Shown one piece after another: positions 8,089-17,515 of a DNA stretch of 64,000 nt. The notes beneath the pieces were generated by a model. The model searched no databases. It was given only the letters and a program-made list of their open reading frames with translations, and was not told where the DNA came from. Position 1 is the first letter of the stretch, and each line of letters begins with the position of its first letter. The DNA comes from Salisediminibacterium halotolerans (GTDB taxonomy: Bacteria > Bacillota > Bacilli > Bacillales > Salisediminibacteriaceae): positions 186,001 through 250,000 of the forward strand of contig NZ_RKQQ01000004.1 of the NCBI RefSeq assembly GCF_003814815.1. The letters are read 5' to 3'. The position numbers were made by a program, and so were the translations under genes.

Positions 8089-9825
8089 ATGAGACATATT
8101 TTTTCAGCGTTAAACCGTTACCGCTTTGCTGTCGTCATTGCGTTGTTATTAACACTTACAGAACTGGCGGTCGAATTAGTGCAGCCGCTGATTATGGCGC
8201 GGATCATCGATCAAGGTGTCGTTCAGCAGGATATGGAGACGGTGCTCTTTTGGGGCGGGGTTATGCTTATCCTCTCGTTTGCGGCATTCGGAGCCGGGAT
8301 TGTCAACTCGTTCTACGCCGCACATGCGAGCCAAAATACAGCGTACGATTTAAGAAACGGTCTGTTTGCAAAAGTGCAGTCGTTTTCGTTTGCGAATTTC
8401 AGTCAGTTTCCGACCTCATCGCTGATGACGCGGATAACAAACGACGTGAACCAAATACAAAATACGATTTTTATGAGTTTGCGGATTATGCTCCGTGCCC
8501 CGCTGCTGGTAGCAGGCTCTGTCATTATGGCGATCGTTGTCAACGCTCAGCTCGCGCTCATTTTAGTGTTGACGATTCCGCTTCTCGTCGTTTTTCTCGT
8601 CTATTTAATGCGCAAAGCCGGAGCGCTGTTCAAACAAGTGCAATCGCGTGTAGACCGGGTGAACAGCGTCGTGCAGGAAAATTTAACAGCGATCAGAATG
8701 ATCAAAGCCTTTACAAGGCGTTCTTATGAAACGGAGCGTTTTGACGGCGCGGCTGATGAGCTGCGTGTAAAAATGATGCGCACATTTCGTTTGATTGAGA
8801 CGACGATGCCGGTCATTTTGCTCGTGATGAATTTCTCGATTATCGTGGTTCTATGGTTTGGTACAACAGGGGTGAATACCGGCGGAGCGACGATCGGCGA
8901 AGTCGTCGCGATCATCAACTACATTACCCGTATGAGCGGAGCTTTAACAGTATTTTCGATGATTATTATGATCTTTTCACGCGCCAGGGCATCAGCGGAG
9001 CGGATCGGCGAAGTGTTTGAAGCGGATGTTGATTTAAAGGAGCCTGGCGATCCTTACGATGATGCGTTGCTGTTTAACGGGGAGATAGTTTTTGATAATG
9101 TTCATTTCCGCTATCCGGGGACGAGGCAGTCTGTCTTAAACCGCTTGTCGTTCACCGTACAAAGCCGAGAGCAAACAGCCGTTCTCGGGGCGACGGGAGC
9201 CGGGAAAACATCGCTTTTTCAGCTGATCCCCCGCCTGTATGACACGGATGGCGGAACAGTGCGGATCGACGGCAAAGACGTCAGCCGAATGCCGCTGAAA
9301 TCTTTGCGCCGGCAGATCGGTTACGTTCCGCAAGAAACGATGCTTTTTTCCGGTACAATTGAAGAAAATCTGCGCTGGGGAAATGAAGAAGCAGATGAAA
9401 ACGAGATGATTCGAGCGTTAAAAGATGCGCAAATTTATGACACTATTGCTTCGTTAAAACACGGTTTGCAATCAACAGTCGGCCAGCGCGGTGTGAATTT
9501 ATCCGGCGGGCAAAAGCAGCGGCTCGCGATTGCCCGAGCGCTTTTGCGCCGGCCGTCGATCTTGCTGCTTGATGACAGTACAAGCGCGCTTGACGCTAAA
9601 ACGGAACAATCGCTTTTACAGGCGATTCGCAAGTATTCATGCACAACGATCATGATCACGCAAAAAATGAGTACGACGGTACGCGCGGATAATATTTTGC
9701 TTCTCGATGAAGGTGAACTTGTCGGTAAAGGCAGTCACAGTCAATTGCTTCGCGAGTCCGATCTGTACCGGGAGATTTACGCGTCGCAGCATGCGGTGAG
9801 CGAAGAGGAGGGAGTGCATGAATAA
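8089..9825 (+). CDS. ABC exporter half-transporter with degenerate catalytic site (YheI-like)
   Basis: A 578-residue half-transporter with six membrane helices (about 1-310) and a C-terminal ATPase domain. Walker A is GATGAGKTS and the signature LSGGQKQR is intact. The Walker B catalytic residue is Asp instead of Glu (LLLDDSTSALD), and the switch His is replaced by Gln (MITQKMS). That is the pattern of the degenerate subunit in heterodimeric exporters such as YheI/YheH and BmrC/BmrD. The next gene overlaps it by 8 bases and supplies the canonical catalytic residues. Substrate is likely a drug or lipid-like molecule but cannot be set from sequence. The ribosome site before ATG 8089 is weak. 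Confidence 0.9.
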   Translation: MRHIFSALNRYRFAVVIALLLTLTELAVELVQPLIMARIIDQGVVQQDMETVLFWGGVMLILSFAAFGAGIVNSFYAAHASQNTAYDLRNGLFAKVQSFSFANFSQFPTSSLMTRITNDVNQIQNTIFMSLRIMLRAPLLVAGSVIMAIVVNAQLALILVLTIPLLVVFLVYLMRKAGALFKQVQSRVDRVNSVVQENLTAIRMIKAFTRRSYETERFDGAADELRVKMMRTFRLIETTMPVILLVMNFSIIVVLWFGTTGVNTGGATIGEVVAIINYITRMSGALTVFSMIIMIFSRARASAERIGEVFEADVDLKEPGDPYDDALLFNGEIVFDNVHFRYPGTRQSVLNRLSFTVQSREQTAVLGATGAGKTSLFQLIPRLYDTDGGTVRIDGKDVSRMPLKSLRRQIGYVPQETMLFSGTIEENLRWGNEEADENEMIRALKDAQIYDTIASLKHGLQSTVGQRGVNLSGGQKQRLAIARALLRRPSILLLDDSTSALDAKTEQSLLQAIRKYSCTTIMITQKMSTTVRADNILLLDEGELVGKGSHSQLLRESDLYREIYASQHAVSEEEGVHE

Positions 9826-11659
9826 ATGGACCGAACCGTTTCGTTATGAACGGATACAACTGAATCAAACCTGGGAAGATAACGATCTTCAGACAGAAAC
9901 AGCGCCGGCCAAACGGGCGGAAGATTTCCGGGGAACTGCGAAGCGGATTTGGCAGCTATTATCCGAGCGGAAAATGTCTTTATATCTCGTGATTTTGATG
10001 GTTGCCCTCAGTTCATTTTTTTCCTTGGCCGGCCCCTTTGTCGTCGGGATGTCGATCGATTGGTTTGTTGAAGACGGTGACGTGACAAATTTAATTTATG
10101 CACTGATCGTTTTAGCTGTTATTTATTTATGTCATTCGCTGACGGTTTTTTTACAGCATTTTTGGATGATTAAAATTGCTCAAGAAACGGTATATCACAT
10201 GCGGATTCAGTTATTTCATCATATGCAAAAACTTCCGATCCCGTTTTTTGATCGGCGCCGGCACGGCGAATTGATGAGCCGATTGACCAATGATATGGAT
10301 AACGTCAGCAATATGCTGAATTCGTCCGTAATACAGATTATTCAAAGCGTTTTGACGCTTGCCGGTGTGTTGACGGTTATGCTGTATTTAAGCCCTCTTC
10401 TCACACTGGTGACGCTAACGATTATCCCGGCGATGTATGTTGGCATGAAGTGGATTACAAAGCGTACAGGGAAACTGTTTAAAGCGCAGCAGCGCCATCT
10501 CGGTGACATGAACGGGTACCTTCAAGAGACAATGTCAGGTCAAAAGGTTATTAAAAGTTTTTCCCAAGAAGACCGGGTGATCGCTGGGTTTGAAGAACGA
10601 AACGTCCGTTTAAGACTGGCAGCATTTTGGGCGCAGGTGATTTCAGGATTTATTCCAAAATTGATGAATATGCTGAATAATTTCAGTTTTGCAATTATCG
10701 CAGGTGCAGGCGGATTGTTCGTGCTGTATGATATGATTACGATAGGTGTTATTGTCATTTTCGCTGAATACGCCCGGCAATTTACCCGCCCGTTAAATGA
10801 TCTTGCCAATCAGTTCAATACCCTCTTGTCGGCGATTGCCGGTGCTGAGCGCGTCTTTAACATTATCGATGAGCCCGATGAAGTGACTGAAGAAGCTGAC
10901 AAAAAAGAACTTGTTTCGCTGCAAGGCGGAGTCTCGTTTGAAAACGTTTCGTTTGCTTACGATAATGACGAATGGATTTTAAACCGGCTGTCGTTTCAGG
11001 CCTCTCCCGGTGAAACGGTCGCCTTTGTCGGCCCGACCGGCGCAGGAAAAACGACGATTATCAGTTTGTTATCGAGGTTTTATTCGCCGACAACAGGTCT
11101 CATCCGCTTCGACGGGGAAGATGTGACCAATTTTAAGCGGGAATCGGTGCGAAATAACATCGCCTTTGTCCTGCAAGATTCCTATTTGTTTGAAGGGACC
11201 ATTCGCGAGAACATCCGGTACGGCCGGTTAAACGCAACCGATGCGGAAATTGAAGAAGCGGCCGTTAAAGCAAATGCTCATTCGTTTATCCGCCGCTTTC
11301 CCGACGGCTATCAAACGAGGATCGACAGCGAAGGCGGCGGAATCAGCCAAGGGCAAAAACAGCTCCTTTCCATCGCCCGGGCGCTGTTGGCCGACCCGGA
11401 TATTCTTGTCCTTGATGAAGCGACAAGCAGTATCGATACGGTTACAGAAATTAAAATCCAACAAGCGCTCAACATTCTCATGAAGGGGAGGACAAGTTTT
11501 ATCATTGCGCACAGATTAAACACCGTCCGTTCGGCTGATCAGATACTCGTACTGAATGAGGGTGAAATTGTCGAGCGCGGCAATCATGAGCAGCTTCTGA
11601 ACAAAAACGGTTTTTATGCGGATTTATATGCCAGCCACTTAAAAGAAAAGAGCGGCTGA
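9818..11659 (+). CDS. ABC exporter half-transporter, catalytic partner (YheH-like)
   Basis: A 613-residue half-transporter with an N-terminal cytoplasmic extension of about 50 residues, six membrane helices and a C-terminal ATPase. Walker A is GPTGAGKTT, Walker B is LVLDEATSSID with the normal catalytic Glu, and the switch motif is IIAHRLNT. Its signature is altered to ISQGQKQL, as expected for the partner of a degenerate subunit: this altered signature pairs with the degenerate site of the first protein. Translational coupling is likely because the genes overlap by 8 bases and GAGGAGG lies inside the end of the first gene. Confidence 0.9.
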   Translation: MNKWTEPFRYERIQLNQTWEDNDLQTETAPAKRAEDFRGTAKRIWQLLSERKMSLYLVILMVALSSFFSLAGPFVVGMSIDWFVEDGDVTNLIYALIVLAVIYLCHSLTVFLQHFWMIKIAQETVYHMRIQLFHHMQKLPIPFFDRRRHGELMSRLTNDMDNVSNMLNSSVIQIIQSVLTLAGVLTVMLYLSPLLTLVTLTIIPAMYVGMKWITKRTGKLFKAQQRHLGDMNGYLQETMSGQKVIKSFSQEDRVIAGFEERNVRLRLAAFWAQVISGFIPKLMNMLNNFSFAIIAGAGGLFVLYDMITIGVIVIFAEYARQFTRPLNDLANQFNTLLSAIAGAERVFNIIDEPDEVTEEADKKELVSLQGGVSFENVSFAYDNDEWILNRLSFQASPGETVAFVGPTGAGKTTIISLLSRFYSPTTGLIRFDGEDVTNFKRESVRNNIAFVLQDSYLFEGTIRENIRYGRLNATDAEIEEAAVKANAHSFIRRFPDGYQTRIDSEGGGISQGQKQLLSIARALLADPDILVLDEATSSIDTVTEIKIQQALNILMKGRTSFIIAHRLNTVRSADQILVLNEGEIVERGNHEQLLNKNGFYADLYASHLKEKSG

Positions 11660-11693
11660 CGAACACAAACTATTTGCAGAGGAGCTGAAAAAT

Positions 11694-13436
11694 ATGGCGA
11701 ACCGAAAAAAAGAACTGATTCAGGCAGCGTCTGGGGAGAAACCGGCCGATTTAGTTTTAAAAAACGGCAAGGTAATTAATGTCATGAATTTACAAGTGGA
11801 ACAAGGAGATGTTGCAATTGTTGACGGAAAAATTGCCGGCGTCGGCCGCTATTTTGGCCGCGAGGAAATCGATGTGACCGGCAAGTATATCGCGCCGGGA
11901 TTTATCGATGGACACGTGCATATCGAGTCGTCGATGATGACCCCGCACCACTTTGCCAACGAACTCGTGAAGCACGGGGTGACGGCGGCTGTGACCGACC
12001 CGCATGAAATCGCCAACGTCTCCGGAGCGGACGGAATCCGATTCATGCTTGAGGATTCCGCAAACGCGCCGATCGATATTTTTGCGATGCTCCCGTCCTG
12101 TGTGCCGGCGACGCCGTTTGAACACGCAGGTGCTCGTCTGACAGCTGACGACTTACGTCCATTTTACGACCATCCGCGTGTTTTCGGACTGGCGGAAGTG
12201 ATGGATTACCCGTCGGTTCTTAAGCAAGATGATGATATGCTGGAAAAATTGGCTGACGCCGAAAAGCAGCGGGGACGAATTGACGGACACGGCGCCGGGT
12301 TTGATGAGACTGCATTGAACGTGTACCGGGCGGCAGGGATTTTAACCGATCATGAATGCACAACAGCCGAAGAAGCAGCGGAGCGGATCCGCAAAGGGTT
12401 TTATGTCATGATGCGTGAAGGCTCGGCGGCGAAAGATCTTTTACAGCTTTTACCGGCAGTTACGACTGCCAATGCACGGCGGTTTTTGTATTGCACCGAT
12501 GACAAACACATCGATGAGATTGAAGCAGACGGCAGCATTGATGCGCATATCCGCATGAGCATTCGCCACGGAATGGATCCGCTGCAAGCGATTCAGCTGG
12601 CAACGCTTAACGCAGCAGAATGTTTCAAGCTCCACAGCCGCGGAGCTGTTGCACCCGGGTATGAAGCCGATCTCGTTGTCCTTGATGACTTAGAAAATGT
12701 CACCGTCCGGCACGTCTTGAAAGACGGACACCCGGTTGTTAAAGATCAGCTTCTTTTAAAACCGGCTGAACCCGCTTCAGTGATGCCCGAATCGGTGCAA
12801 AATACCGTTAATATCATGGAAATAAGCGCGGAACAGCTGCGGGTGAAAAATGAAAATGCAGCTGAAGCGTTGACGATCGCATTCACGCCGCACAGCTTAT
12901 TGACAGAAAAAACTTCCTTAAAGCTTCCGGTTCATAACGGCGCCTTTACAGCAGATGTCACGCAAGATACGTGGAAAATGGCCGTGATCGAACGACATCA
13001 CGGGACCGGTCATATCGGCACCGGATTTATTCAAGGTCTCGGGTTAAAGGAAGGGGCGATCGCCGGCACCGTCGCTCACGATTCCCATAACCTTGTTGTG
13101 GCCGGGTCAAACGATACGGATATGCTGAGAGCGATTGAAACGATCCGCGAGATGCAGGGAGGACTGGCAGCAGTGAAAGACGGCAAAGTGCTTGCATCGG
13201 TCCAGCTTGAAGTCGCCGGTCTTATGACGAACCGCGGGCAGCAGCAGGTAACCGAAGACCTTCACCGCCTGGATGAGGCTCTGGAGAAGCTTGGCGCAGC
13301 CGGTGATTTCCATCCGCTCTCGGCATTATCGTTTATGTGCCTTCCGGTCATTCCGTCGCTGAAATTAACCGACCTCGGTTATTTTGATGCTGCAAAAGGC
13401 AAGCACGTGACAATTACCGGGGCGGACACCGAATAA
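11694..13436 (+). CDS. ade: Adenine deaminase
   Basis: A 580-residue amidohydrolase matching the length and motifs of bacterial adenine deaminase, which converts adenine to hypoxanthine and ammonia in purine salvage. Metal-binding features include GFIDGHVHIESSMM (about residues 70-83), TDPHEIANV, and GHGAGFDE. The C-terminal part has VAHDSHN and the VLASVQLEVAGLMTNRG region of this family. GAGGAGCTG precedes the ATG. It lies 34 bp after the ABC exporter genes; whether they share a transcript is unclear. Confidence 0.93.
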   Translation: MANRKKELIQAASGEKPADLVLKNGKVINVMNLQVEQGDVAIVDGKIAGVGRYFGREEIDVTGKYIAPGFIDGHVHIESSMMTPHHFANELVKHGVTAAVTDPHEIANVSGADGIRFMLEDSANAPIDIFAMLPSCVPATPFEHAGARLTADDLRPFYDHPRVFGLAEVMDYPSVLKQDDDMLEKLADAEKQRGRIDGHGAGFDETALNVYRAAGILTDHECTTAEEAAERIRKGFYVMMREGSAAKDLLQLLPAVTTANARRFLYCTDDKHIDEIEADGSIDAHIRMSIRHGMDPLQAIQLATLNAAECFKLHSRGAVAPGYEADLVVLDDLENVTVRHVLKDGHPVVKDQLLLKPAEPASVMPESVQNTVNIMEISAEQLRVKNENAAEALTIAFTPHSLLTEKTSLKLPVHNGAFTADVTQDTWKMAVIERHHGTGHIGTGFIQGLGLKEGAIAGTVAHDSHNLVVAGSNDTDMLRAIETIREMQGGLAAVKDGKVLASVQLEVAGLMTNRGQQQVTEDLHRLDEALEKLGAAGDFHPLSALSFMCLPVIPSLKLTDLGYFDAAKGKHVTITGADTE

Positions 13437-13437
13437 A

Positions 13438-13460
13438 AAAGACCCTTTACAGGGTCTTTC
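13438..13460. terminator. Bidirectional terminator between ade and thiE
   Basis: AAAGACCCT and AGGGTCTTT pair around TTAC. A runs before and Ts after the stem allow use from both sides by the convergent genes. Confidence 0.75.
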
Positions 13461-13474
13461 AATCTACGCTCCGA

Positions 13475-14149
13475 TCAAGAATCGGAGCGTTTTTGTTTGG
13501 CGGTCAAAATTTGATGGAAAAGAACCGCTGCTTTTTCGCGCGGGTCGTCGGCAGTACTGATTTCAGATATTAGCGAAATACCGTCAGCGCCGCCGGCAAT
13601 GACTTCCTGTGCATTTTCGGCAGATATACCGCCAATCCCGACGATCGGCAGATCAATATTCGCATTGCGCATCGAAGCAATCATTTCAGGTCCGCATACG
13701 TCTTTGGCGTCGGATTTGGTAGAAGTAGGATACATCGGTCCGACCCCGATATAATCAGCGCCGCTTTGCAAGGCGTGTTCGGCTTCAGAGATTGTATGAG
13801 CGGATACGCCGAGAAGCATATCGGGTCCGATTTGCAACCGGACATCTTCAGCGCGAGAATCTTCCTGCCCGACATGAACACCGTCAGCGCCGATAGCAAG
13901 GGCGAGCTCGACATCATCATTCACGATAAAAGGAATATTTTGCTGGCGGCATTGTTTTTGCAACGTTCTTGCCATTTGTTCTTTTTCTTTGCCGGTTAAA
14001 GAGCCGGCCCCTTTTTCACGATATTGAAAAGCGGTAATCCCGCCGGCAAGGGCATCTTCCAATACAGTGTGCAGGTCTCGGTCCGTATCTTGGGTGCCGG
14101 AGATAAAGTAAAGAGAAAGTGCATCTTTAACATTGTTTTTCGCAATCAT
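13475..14149 (-). CDS. thiE: Thiamine-phosphate synthase
   Basis: A 224-residue TIM-barrel enzyme that joins HMP-pyrophosphate and thiazole phosphate to form thiamine phosphate. Motifs include FQYREKGAG, FIVNDDVELALAIGADGVHVGQED and YIGVGPMYPTSTKSDA, the last binding the thiazole phosphate. The start codon overlaps the thiD stop by one base (TAATG), so translation is coupled. It is the last gene of the thiM-thiD-thiE operon. Confidence 0.95.
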   Translation of the reverse strand: MIAKNNVKDALSLYFISGTQDTDRDLHTVLEDALAGGITAFQYREKGAGSLTGKEKEQMARTLQKQCRQQNIPFIVNDDVELALAIGADGVHVGQEDSRAEDVRLQIGPDMLLGVSAHTISEAEHALQSGADYIGVGPMYPTSTKSDAKDVCGPEMIASMRNANIDLPIVGIGGISAENAQEVIAGGADGISLISEISTADDPREKAAVLFHQILTAKQKRSDS

Positions 14150-14970
14150 TAGGACGAGGTCACCTCCAATTCATTAAACGGGTTGTTACGATGAGCGCTA
14201 TGATCTACAGGTCCCGGCCCTTGACCGATGCGAAAGCCGTGTTTAATCGCTGTGTGAATATATTTTTTCGCCAAAATAACGGCATCGAGCAGCGTTTCTC
14301 CCCGGGCGAGATAAGCAGTGATCGCAGAGGCATACGTGCAACCTGTGCCGTGGGTACTTTTCGTGTTTATTTTCGGCACGCTCAATGCATGAAACGATTT
14401 GCCGTCGTAGAAAAGATCGGTCACGGTATCCGCGCCGTCTTCGTGTCCTCCTTTAAGAAGAATCGTCTTTGCGCCTTGAGCAGCAAGTTCTTGAACAGCT
14501 TTTTTTCGGTTTGCCAAGCTGTTTAAATCCATACCGGTCATTACTTCTGCTTCCGGAATGTTCGGTGTAATCACTGTGGCAAGCGGGACAATTCGCGTCA
14601 TCAGATGTTCGATCGCGTCATCTTTCAGCAGTTTTGCGCCAGATGTCGAAACCATCACCGGGTCGACGACCAGCTCGGGCCAGCGGTAATGATCGGCCAA
14701 ATCGGCAACGACATCGATAATTTCTTTATCAAACAGCATGCCTGTTTTAACGGCATCGGGCGCCAAGTCATCACTGACTGAACGGATTTGCTGTTCAACC
14801 CCCTCAGCGGAGACGGGATACACCCCCTGAACACCGAGGCTGTTTTGCGCCGTCAGAGCTGTGATCGCGCTCATTCCGAAGACGCTCAGTTCTTGAAACG
14901 TTTTGATATCTGCTTGAATGCCGGCGCCGCCGCCGCTGTCTGAACCGGCAATAGTCAGCGCTTTTTTCAT
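14149..14970 (-). CDS. thiD: Hydroxymethylpyrimidine/phosphomethylpyrimidine kinase
   Basis: A 273-residue ribokinase-fold kinase that phosphorylates HMP and HMP-phosphate. It begins KALTIAGSDSGGGAGIQADIKTF and ends with the anion-hole motif STHGTGCTYASAITAYLARG, both diagnostic. Its first four bases overlap the end of thiM. Together with thiM and thiE it can salvage both thiamine precursors; no de novo genes (thiC, thiG) are in the window. Confidence 0.95.
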   Translation of the reverse strand: MKKALTIAGSDSGGGAGIQADIKTFQELSVFGMSAITALTAQNSLGVQGVYPVSAEGVEQQIRSVSDDLAPDAVKTGMLFDKEIIDVVADLADHYRWPELVVDPVMVSTSGAKLLKDDAIEHLMTRIVPLATVITPNIPEAEVMTGMDLNSLANRKKAVQELAAQGAKTILLKGGHEDGADTVTDLFYDGKSFHALSVPKINTKSTHGTGCTYASAITAYLARGETLLDAVILAKKYIHTAIKHGFRIGQGPGPVDHSAHRNNPFNELEVTSS

Positions 14971-15782
14971 GATTGCTGCACCTGCTTTCGCTCTGAAATA
15001 TCACAAAGACGAGACAAGTCATCGTCGCTAATCAAGGCCAGTTGATCTAAGAAGCGGACTTGAAACGTGCCGGGACCGATCGTTTTGTCAGCGGCGGCTT
15101 TTTCAGCTGCAGAGCCGTAATAAGAGACAGCTGCACAGGCGGCATCAAACAGATTGTCGCCTCTGGACGCAAACGCGCCGATCACAGAGGAGAGAAGGCA
15201 GCCTGTTCCAGTAACAGAGGATTGGAGCGAATGACCGTTATTGATATAAACGATCGTTTCTCCATCAGTGACAATATCGGTCTCACCGGTCATGACAGTT
15301 AACGCTGAAAATGTCCGTGCAGTTTGAATCGCAGCTTCTTCGGCATTTTCAACCGGGTTTTCGGAATCGACGCCGCGTACGGTAACGGCAATACCGGCAA
15401 GGCGGGCGATTTCTCCTTCGTTGCCGCGAATGACATCGACATCAAGTTCTGCTAATAGACGTTTCGCGGTTTGATCACGAAATGTAGTCGCCCCGACACC
15501 TACGGGGTCAAAGACCACCGGTGTTCCGGCTTTGTTGGCAGCTTTTCCGGCGGTAAGCATCGCTTCGACTTGCTCAGACGTCAGTGTCCCGATATTAAGT
15601 GAAAGCGCGTCGGCGTGACCGGCCATTTCAGTAACTTCTTCAATGGCGTTGGCCATAACCGGTTTTGCGCCTAAGGCATACAAACCGTTGGCGGTGAAAT
15701 TTGTGACAACAACATTTGTCATGTTATGAACAAGCGGGGGTTTTTCTGTTATTCTCTTTCGCATTTCGGATGGGCTTAGCAT
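14967..15782 (-). CDS. thiM: Hydroxyethylthiazole kinase
   Basis: A 271-residue kinase that phosphorylates hydroxyethylthiazole in thiamine salvage. VHNMTNVVVTNFTANGLYALGAKPVMANA near the N-terminus and VTGTGCLLSSVIGAF near residue 200 are the substrate and phosphate-binding signatures. AGAGGAGTG stands before ATG 15782. It is the first gene of the operon and follows a TPP riboswitch with its own terminator. Confidence 0.95.
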   Translation of the reverse strand: MLSPSEMRKRITEKPPLVHNMTNVVVTNFTANGLYALGAKPVMANAIEEVTEMAGHADALSLNIGTLTSEQVEAMLTAGKAANKAGTPVVFDPVGVGATTFRDQTAKRLLAELDVDVIRGNEGEIARLAGIAVTVRGVDSENPVENAEEAAIQTARTFSALTVMTGETDIVTDGETIVYINNGHSLQSSVTGTGCLLSSVIGAFASRGDNLFDAACAAVSYYGSAAEKAAADKTIGPGTFQVRFLDQLALISDDDLSRLCDISERKQVQQS

Positions 15783-15819
15783 ATGTCAATCACTCCTCTT
15801 GAAAAGTTGTATCGGCAAT

Positions 15820-15852
15820 AAAAAACGATACCGCCTGAACCATGCGGTATCG
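15820..15852 (-). terminator. Riboswitch expression-platform terminator
   Basis: On the reverse strand CGATACCGC and GCGGTATCG form a perfect 9-bp stem followed by six Ts. It lies between the TPP aptamer and thiM and would stop transcription when TPP is bound. Confidence 0.85.
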
Positions 15853-15882
15853 TGAGTGAGCTGTTTAAACGATTCATAACGG

Positions 15883-15980
15883 CTCTGTCCACATTTCCTC
15901 CGCTGGCATTATCCAGGTCAGGTACGAAGGGATCAAGCGCAGCTTGTCTCAGCCGAAAACGGCACCCCCAGTGGTACTTA
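15883..15980 (-). ncRNA. TPP riboswitch (THI element)
   Basis: Read on the reverse strand, the aptamer shows ACTGGGGGTGCC, then GGCTGAGA, GATCCCTT, ACCTGA and CTGGATAATGCCAGCG, in the canonical order. These are the core bases of the thiamine pyrophosphate sensor. It precedes an intrinsic terminator and the thiM-thiD-thiE operon, so it is expected to shut off thiamine salvage when TPP is plentiful. Confidence 0.97.
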
Positions 15981-16030
15981 TTGCATTTCACTTCAGTTTA
16001 TCACAACTGAGAAAAAATCACAAAAAAACC

Positions 16031-16044
16031 AGTAAGCGCTTTCT
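16031..16044 (+). promoter_or_regulatory. cre site (CcpA) upstream of the dcuA-like gene
   Basis: AGTAAGCGCTTTCT agrees with the cre consensus TGWAARCGYTWNCW at 13 of 14 positions. It lies about 110 bp before the start codon, suggesting catabolite control of the dicarboxylate carrier. Confidence 0.6.
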
Positions 16045-16047
16045 TTA

Positions 16048-16061
16048 TCACAATAGTGTGA
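16048..16061. promoter_or_regulatory. Short palindrome upstream of the dcuA-like gene
   Basis: TCACAATAGTGTGA is an inverted repeat with 5-bp arms and a four-base centre, four bases after the cre site. The arms are Fnr/Crp-like half-sites in the reversed arrangement, so the regulator is uncertain. Confidence 0.35.
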
Positions 16062-16153
16062 AAAAACACACAGACTATGTACAACTTGCGAAAATAAGTG
16101 CATAATGCAGTTTGAGTATTCATAATCTATTTTAATTAAAAGCAGGTGATTTG

Positions 16154-17467
16154 ATGTTTTTCATGCAATTATTGCTCGTTTTGATTGCGATATTTATCGG
16201 TGCCCGAATCGGCGGAATCGGTTTGGGTGTTATGGGGGGTGTCGGACTCGGTATTCTGACGTTCGGGTTCGGCCTGGAGCCGACATCGCCGCCGATAGAT
16301 GTCATGTTAATGATTGTTGCTGTTATAACAGCAGCATCCGCTTTGCAAGCTTCCGGCGGGATGAACTATCTCGTCTCGTTAGCTGAGAAAGTGCTGCGGA
16401 AAAATCCGTCGCGGATTACGTTTATGGCGCCGATCGTCACGTATACGTTCACGTTTTTTGCCGGAACAGGCCACGTTGCCTACACGCTTCTTCCGGTTAT
16501 TTCCGAAGTGGCGCAAGAATCGAAAGTCCGTCCGGAACGCCCGTTATCGATAGCAGTGATCGCTTCACAGCAGGCGATTACAGCGAGCCCGATTTCAGCC
16601 GCAACTGTAGCGCTCCTTGCGCTGATTGCTCCGTACGATTTAACACTAATGCACATTTTAGGTGTCACGATTCCGGCGACGTTGCTCGGTGTTATGACAG
16701 CGGCATTTCTTATCCGCCGCCGCGGGCCTGAATTAGAAGACGATCCGGAATACAACCACCGTCTCAAAGAAGGTTTATTGCCGGCAAGAAAAGAACGAGA
16801 AAAAGAAGAAATTACCGGCCGTTCGAAACTATCGGTCGCACTGTTTTTAACCGGTGCTGTTATGGTTGTTCTCTTCGGTTCATTCGAACAGCTGCGCCCG
16901 TCGTTTGAATCAGGCGGCGAAATCACCGTGCTTTCGATGCCGGATACGATTCAGATCGTTATGCTGACGATCGCGGCGCTTATTATCGTCCTTTGTAAAG
17001 CCGATGTTCACCGCGTGGCTTCCGGCAGTGTTATGCGTGCCGGGATTGTCGCGGTTATTGCGATTTTCGGTATCGCCTGGATGGGGGATACGTTCATTGA
17101 AGCAAACATGGATACCATTGAACCGTCGCTTCAAGGAGTTGCACAAGCAGCGCCGTGGATGTTTGCGTTCGCACTGTTTATGATGTCGATTTTATTGAAT
17201 TCTCAAGCGGCGACAGTCCAGGCGCTTATGCCTCTCGGTCTGTCGATCGGGATCAATCCGATCTTTATGATCGCCATGTTCCCGGCTGTCAATGGTTACT
17301 TCTTTATTCCGAACTACGGTCCGATTATTGCAGCGATCGGCTTTGACCGCACAGGAACAACGAAAATCGGCAAGTATGTCCTCAATCACAGTTTCATGAT
17401 TCCAGGTTTAGTCACGATCACAACAGCCGTGGCGCTAGGGTTCTTGTTCATCACAGTATTGCTGTAA
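16154..17467 (+). CDS. dcuA: Anaerobic C4-dicarboxylate transporter, DcuA/DcuB family
   Basis: A membrane protein of 437 residues with about eleven hydrophobic helices. It resembles DcuA along its whole length: LIAIFIGARIGGIGLGVMGGVG at the start, NPSRITFMAPIVTYTFTFFAGTGH, ASQQAITASPISAATVALLA, and LNSQAATVQALMPLGLSIG near the end. The family exchanges fumarate, malate or aspartate for succinate during anaerobic growth. AGCAGGTGAT supports ATG 16154; a TTG three bases earlier is less likely. A cre site upstream suggests carbon control. Its terminator carries repeat copy A. Confidence 0.9.
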   Translation: MFFMQLLLVLIAIFIGARIGGIGLGVMGGVGLGILTFGFGLEPTSPPIDVMLMIVAVITAASALQASGGMNYLVSLAEKVLRKNPSRITFMAPIVTYTFTFFAGTGHVAYTLLPVISEVAQESKVRPERPLSIAVIASQQAITASPISAATVALLALIAPYDLTLMHILGVTIPATLLGVMTAAFLIRRRGPELEDDPEYNHRLKEGLLPARKEREKEEITGRSKLSVALFLTGAVMVVLFGSFEQLRPSFESGGEITVLSMPDTIQIVMLTIAALIIVLCKADVHRVASGSVMRAGIVAVIAIFGIAWMGDTFIEANMDTIEPSLQGVAQAAPWMFAFALFMMSILLNSQAATVQALMPLGLSIGINPIFMIAMFPAVNGYFFIPNYGPIIAAIGFDRTGTTKIGKYVLNHSFMIPGLVTITTAVALGFLFITVLL

Positions 17468-17480
17468 TAGAAAACGATCC

Positions 17481-17515
17481 AAAAAACCTGCCTGAGTTTA
17501 TCTCAGGCAGGTTTT
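17481..17515 (+). terminator. dcuA-like gene terminator, left duplicate at repeat copy A
   Basis: ACCTGCCTGA and TCTCAGGCAGGT pair around GTTTA. The T tract is cut to TTTT and then enters the repeat. A near-identical hairpin, differing by one loop base, lies on the far side of the repeat at 17937. Confidence 0.85.

Noticed and set aside
8019-8729. Long forward open frame overlapping the first ABC exporter gene
   Set aside because: It is an out-of-frame shadow of a well-supported ABC transporter with no domain of its own.
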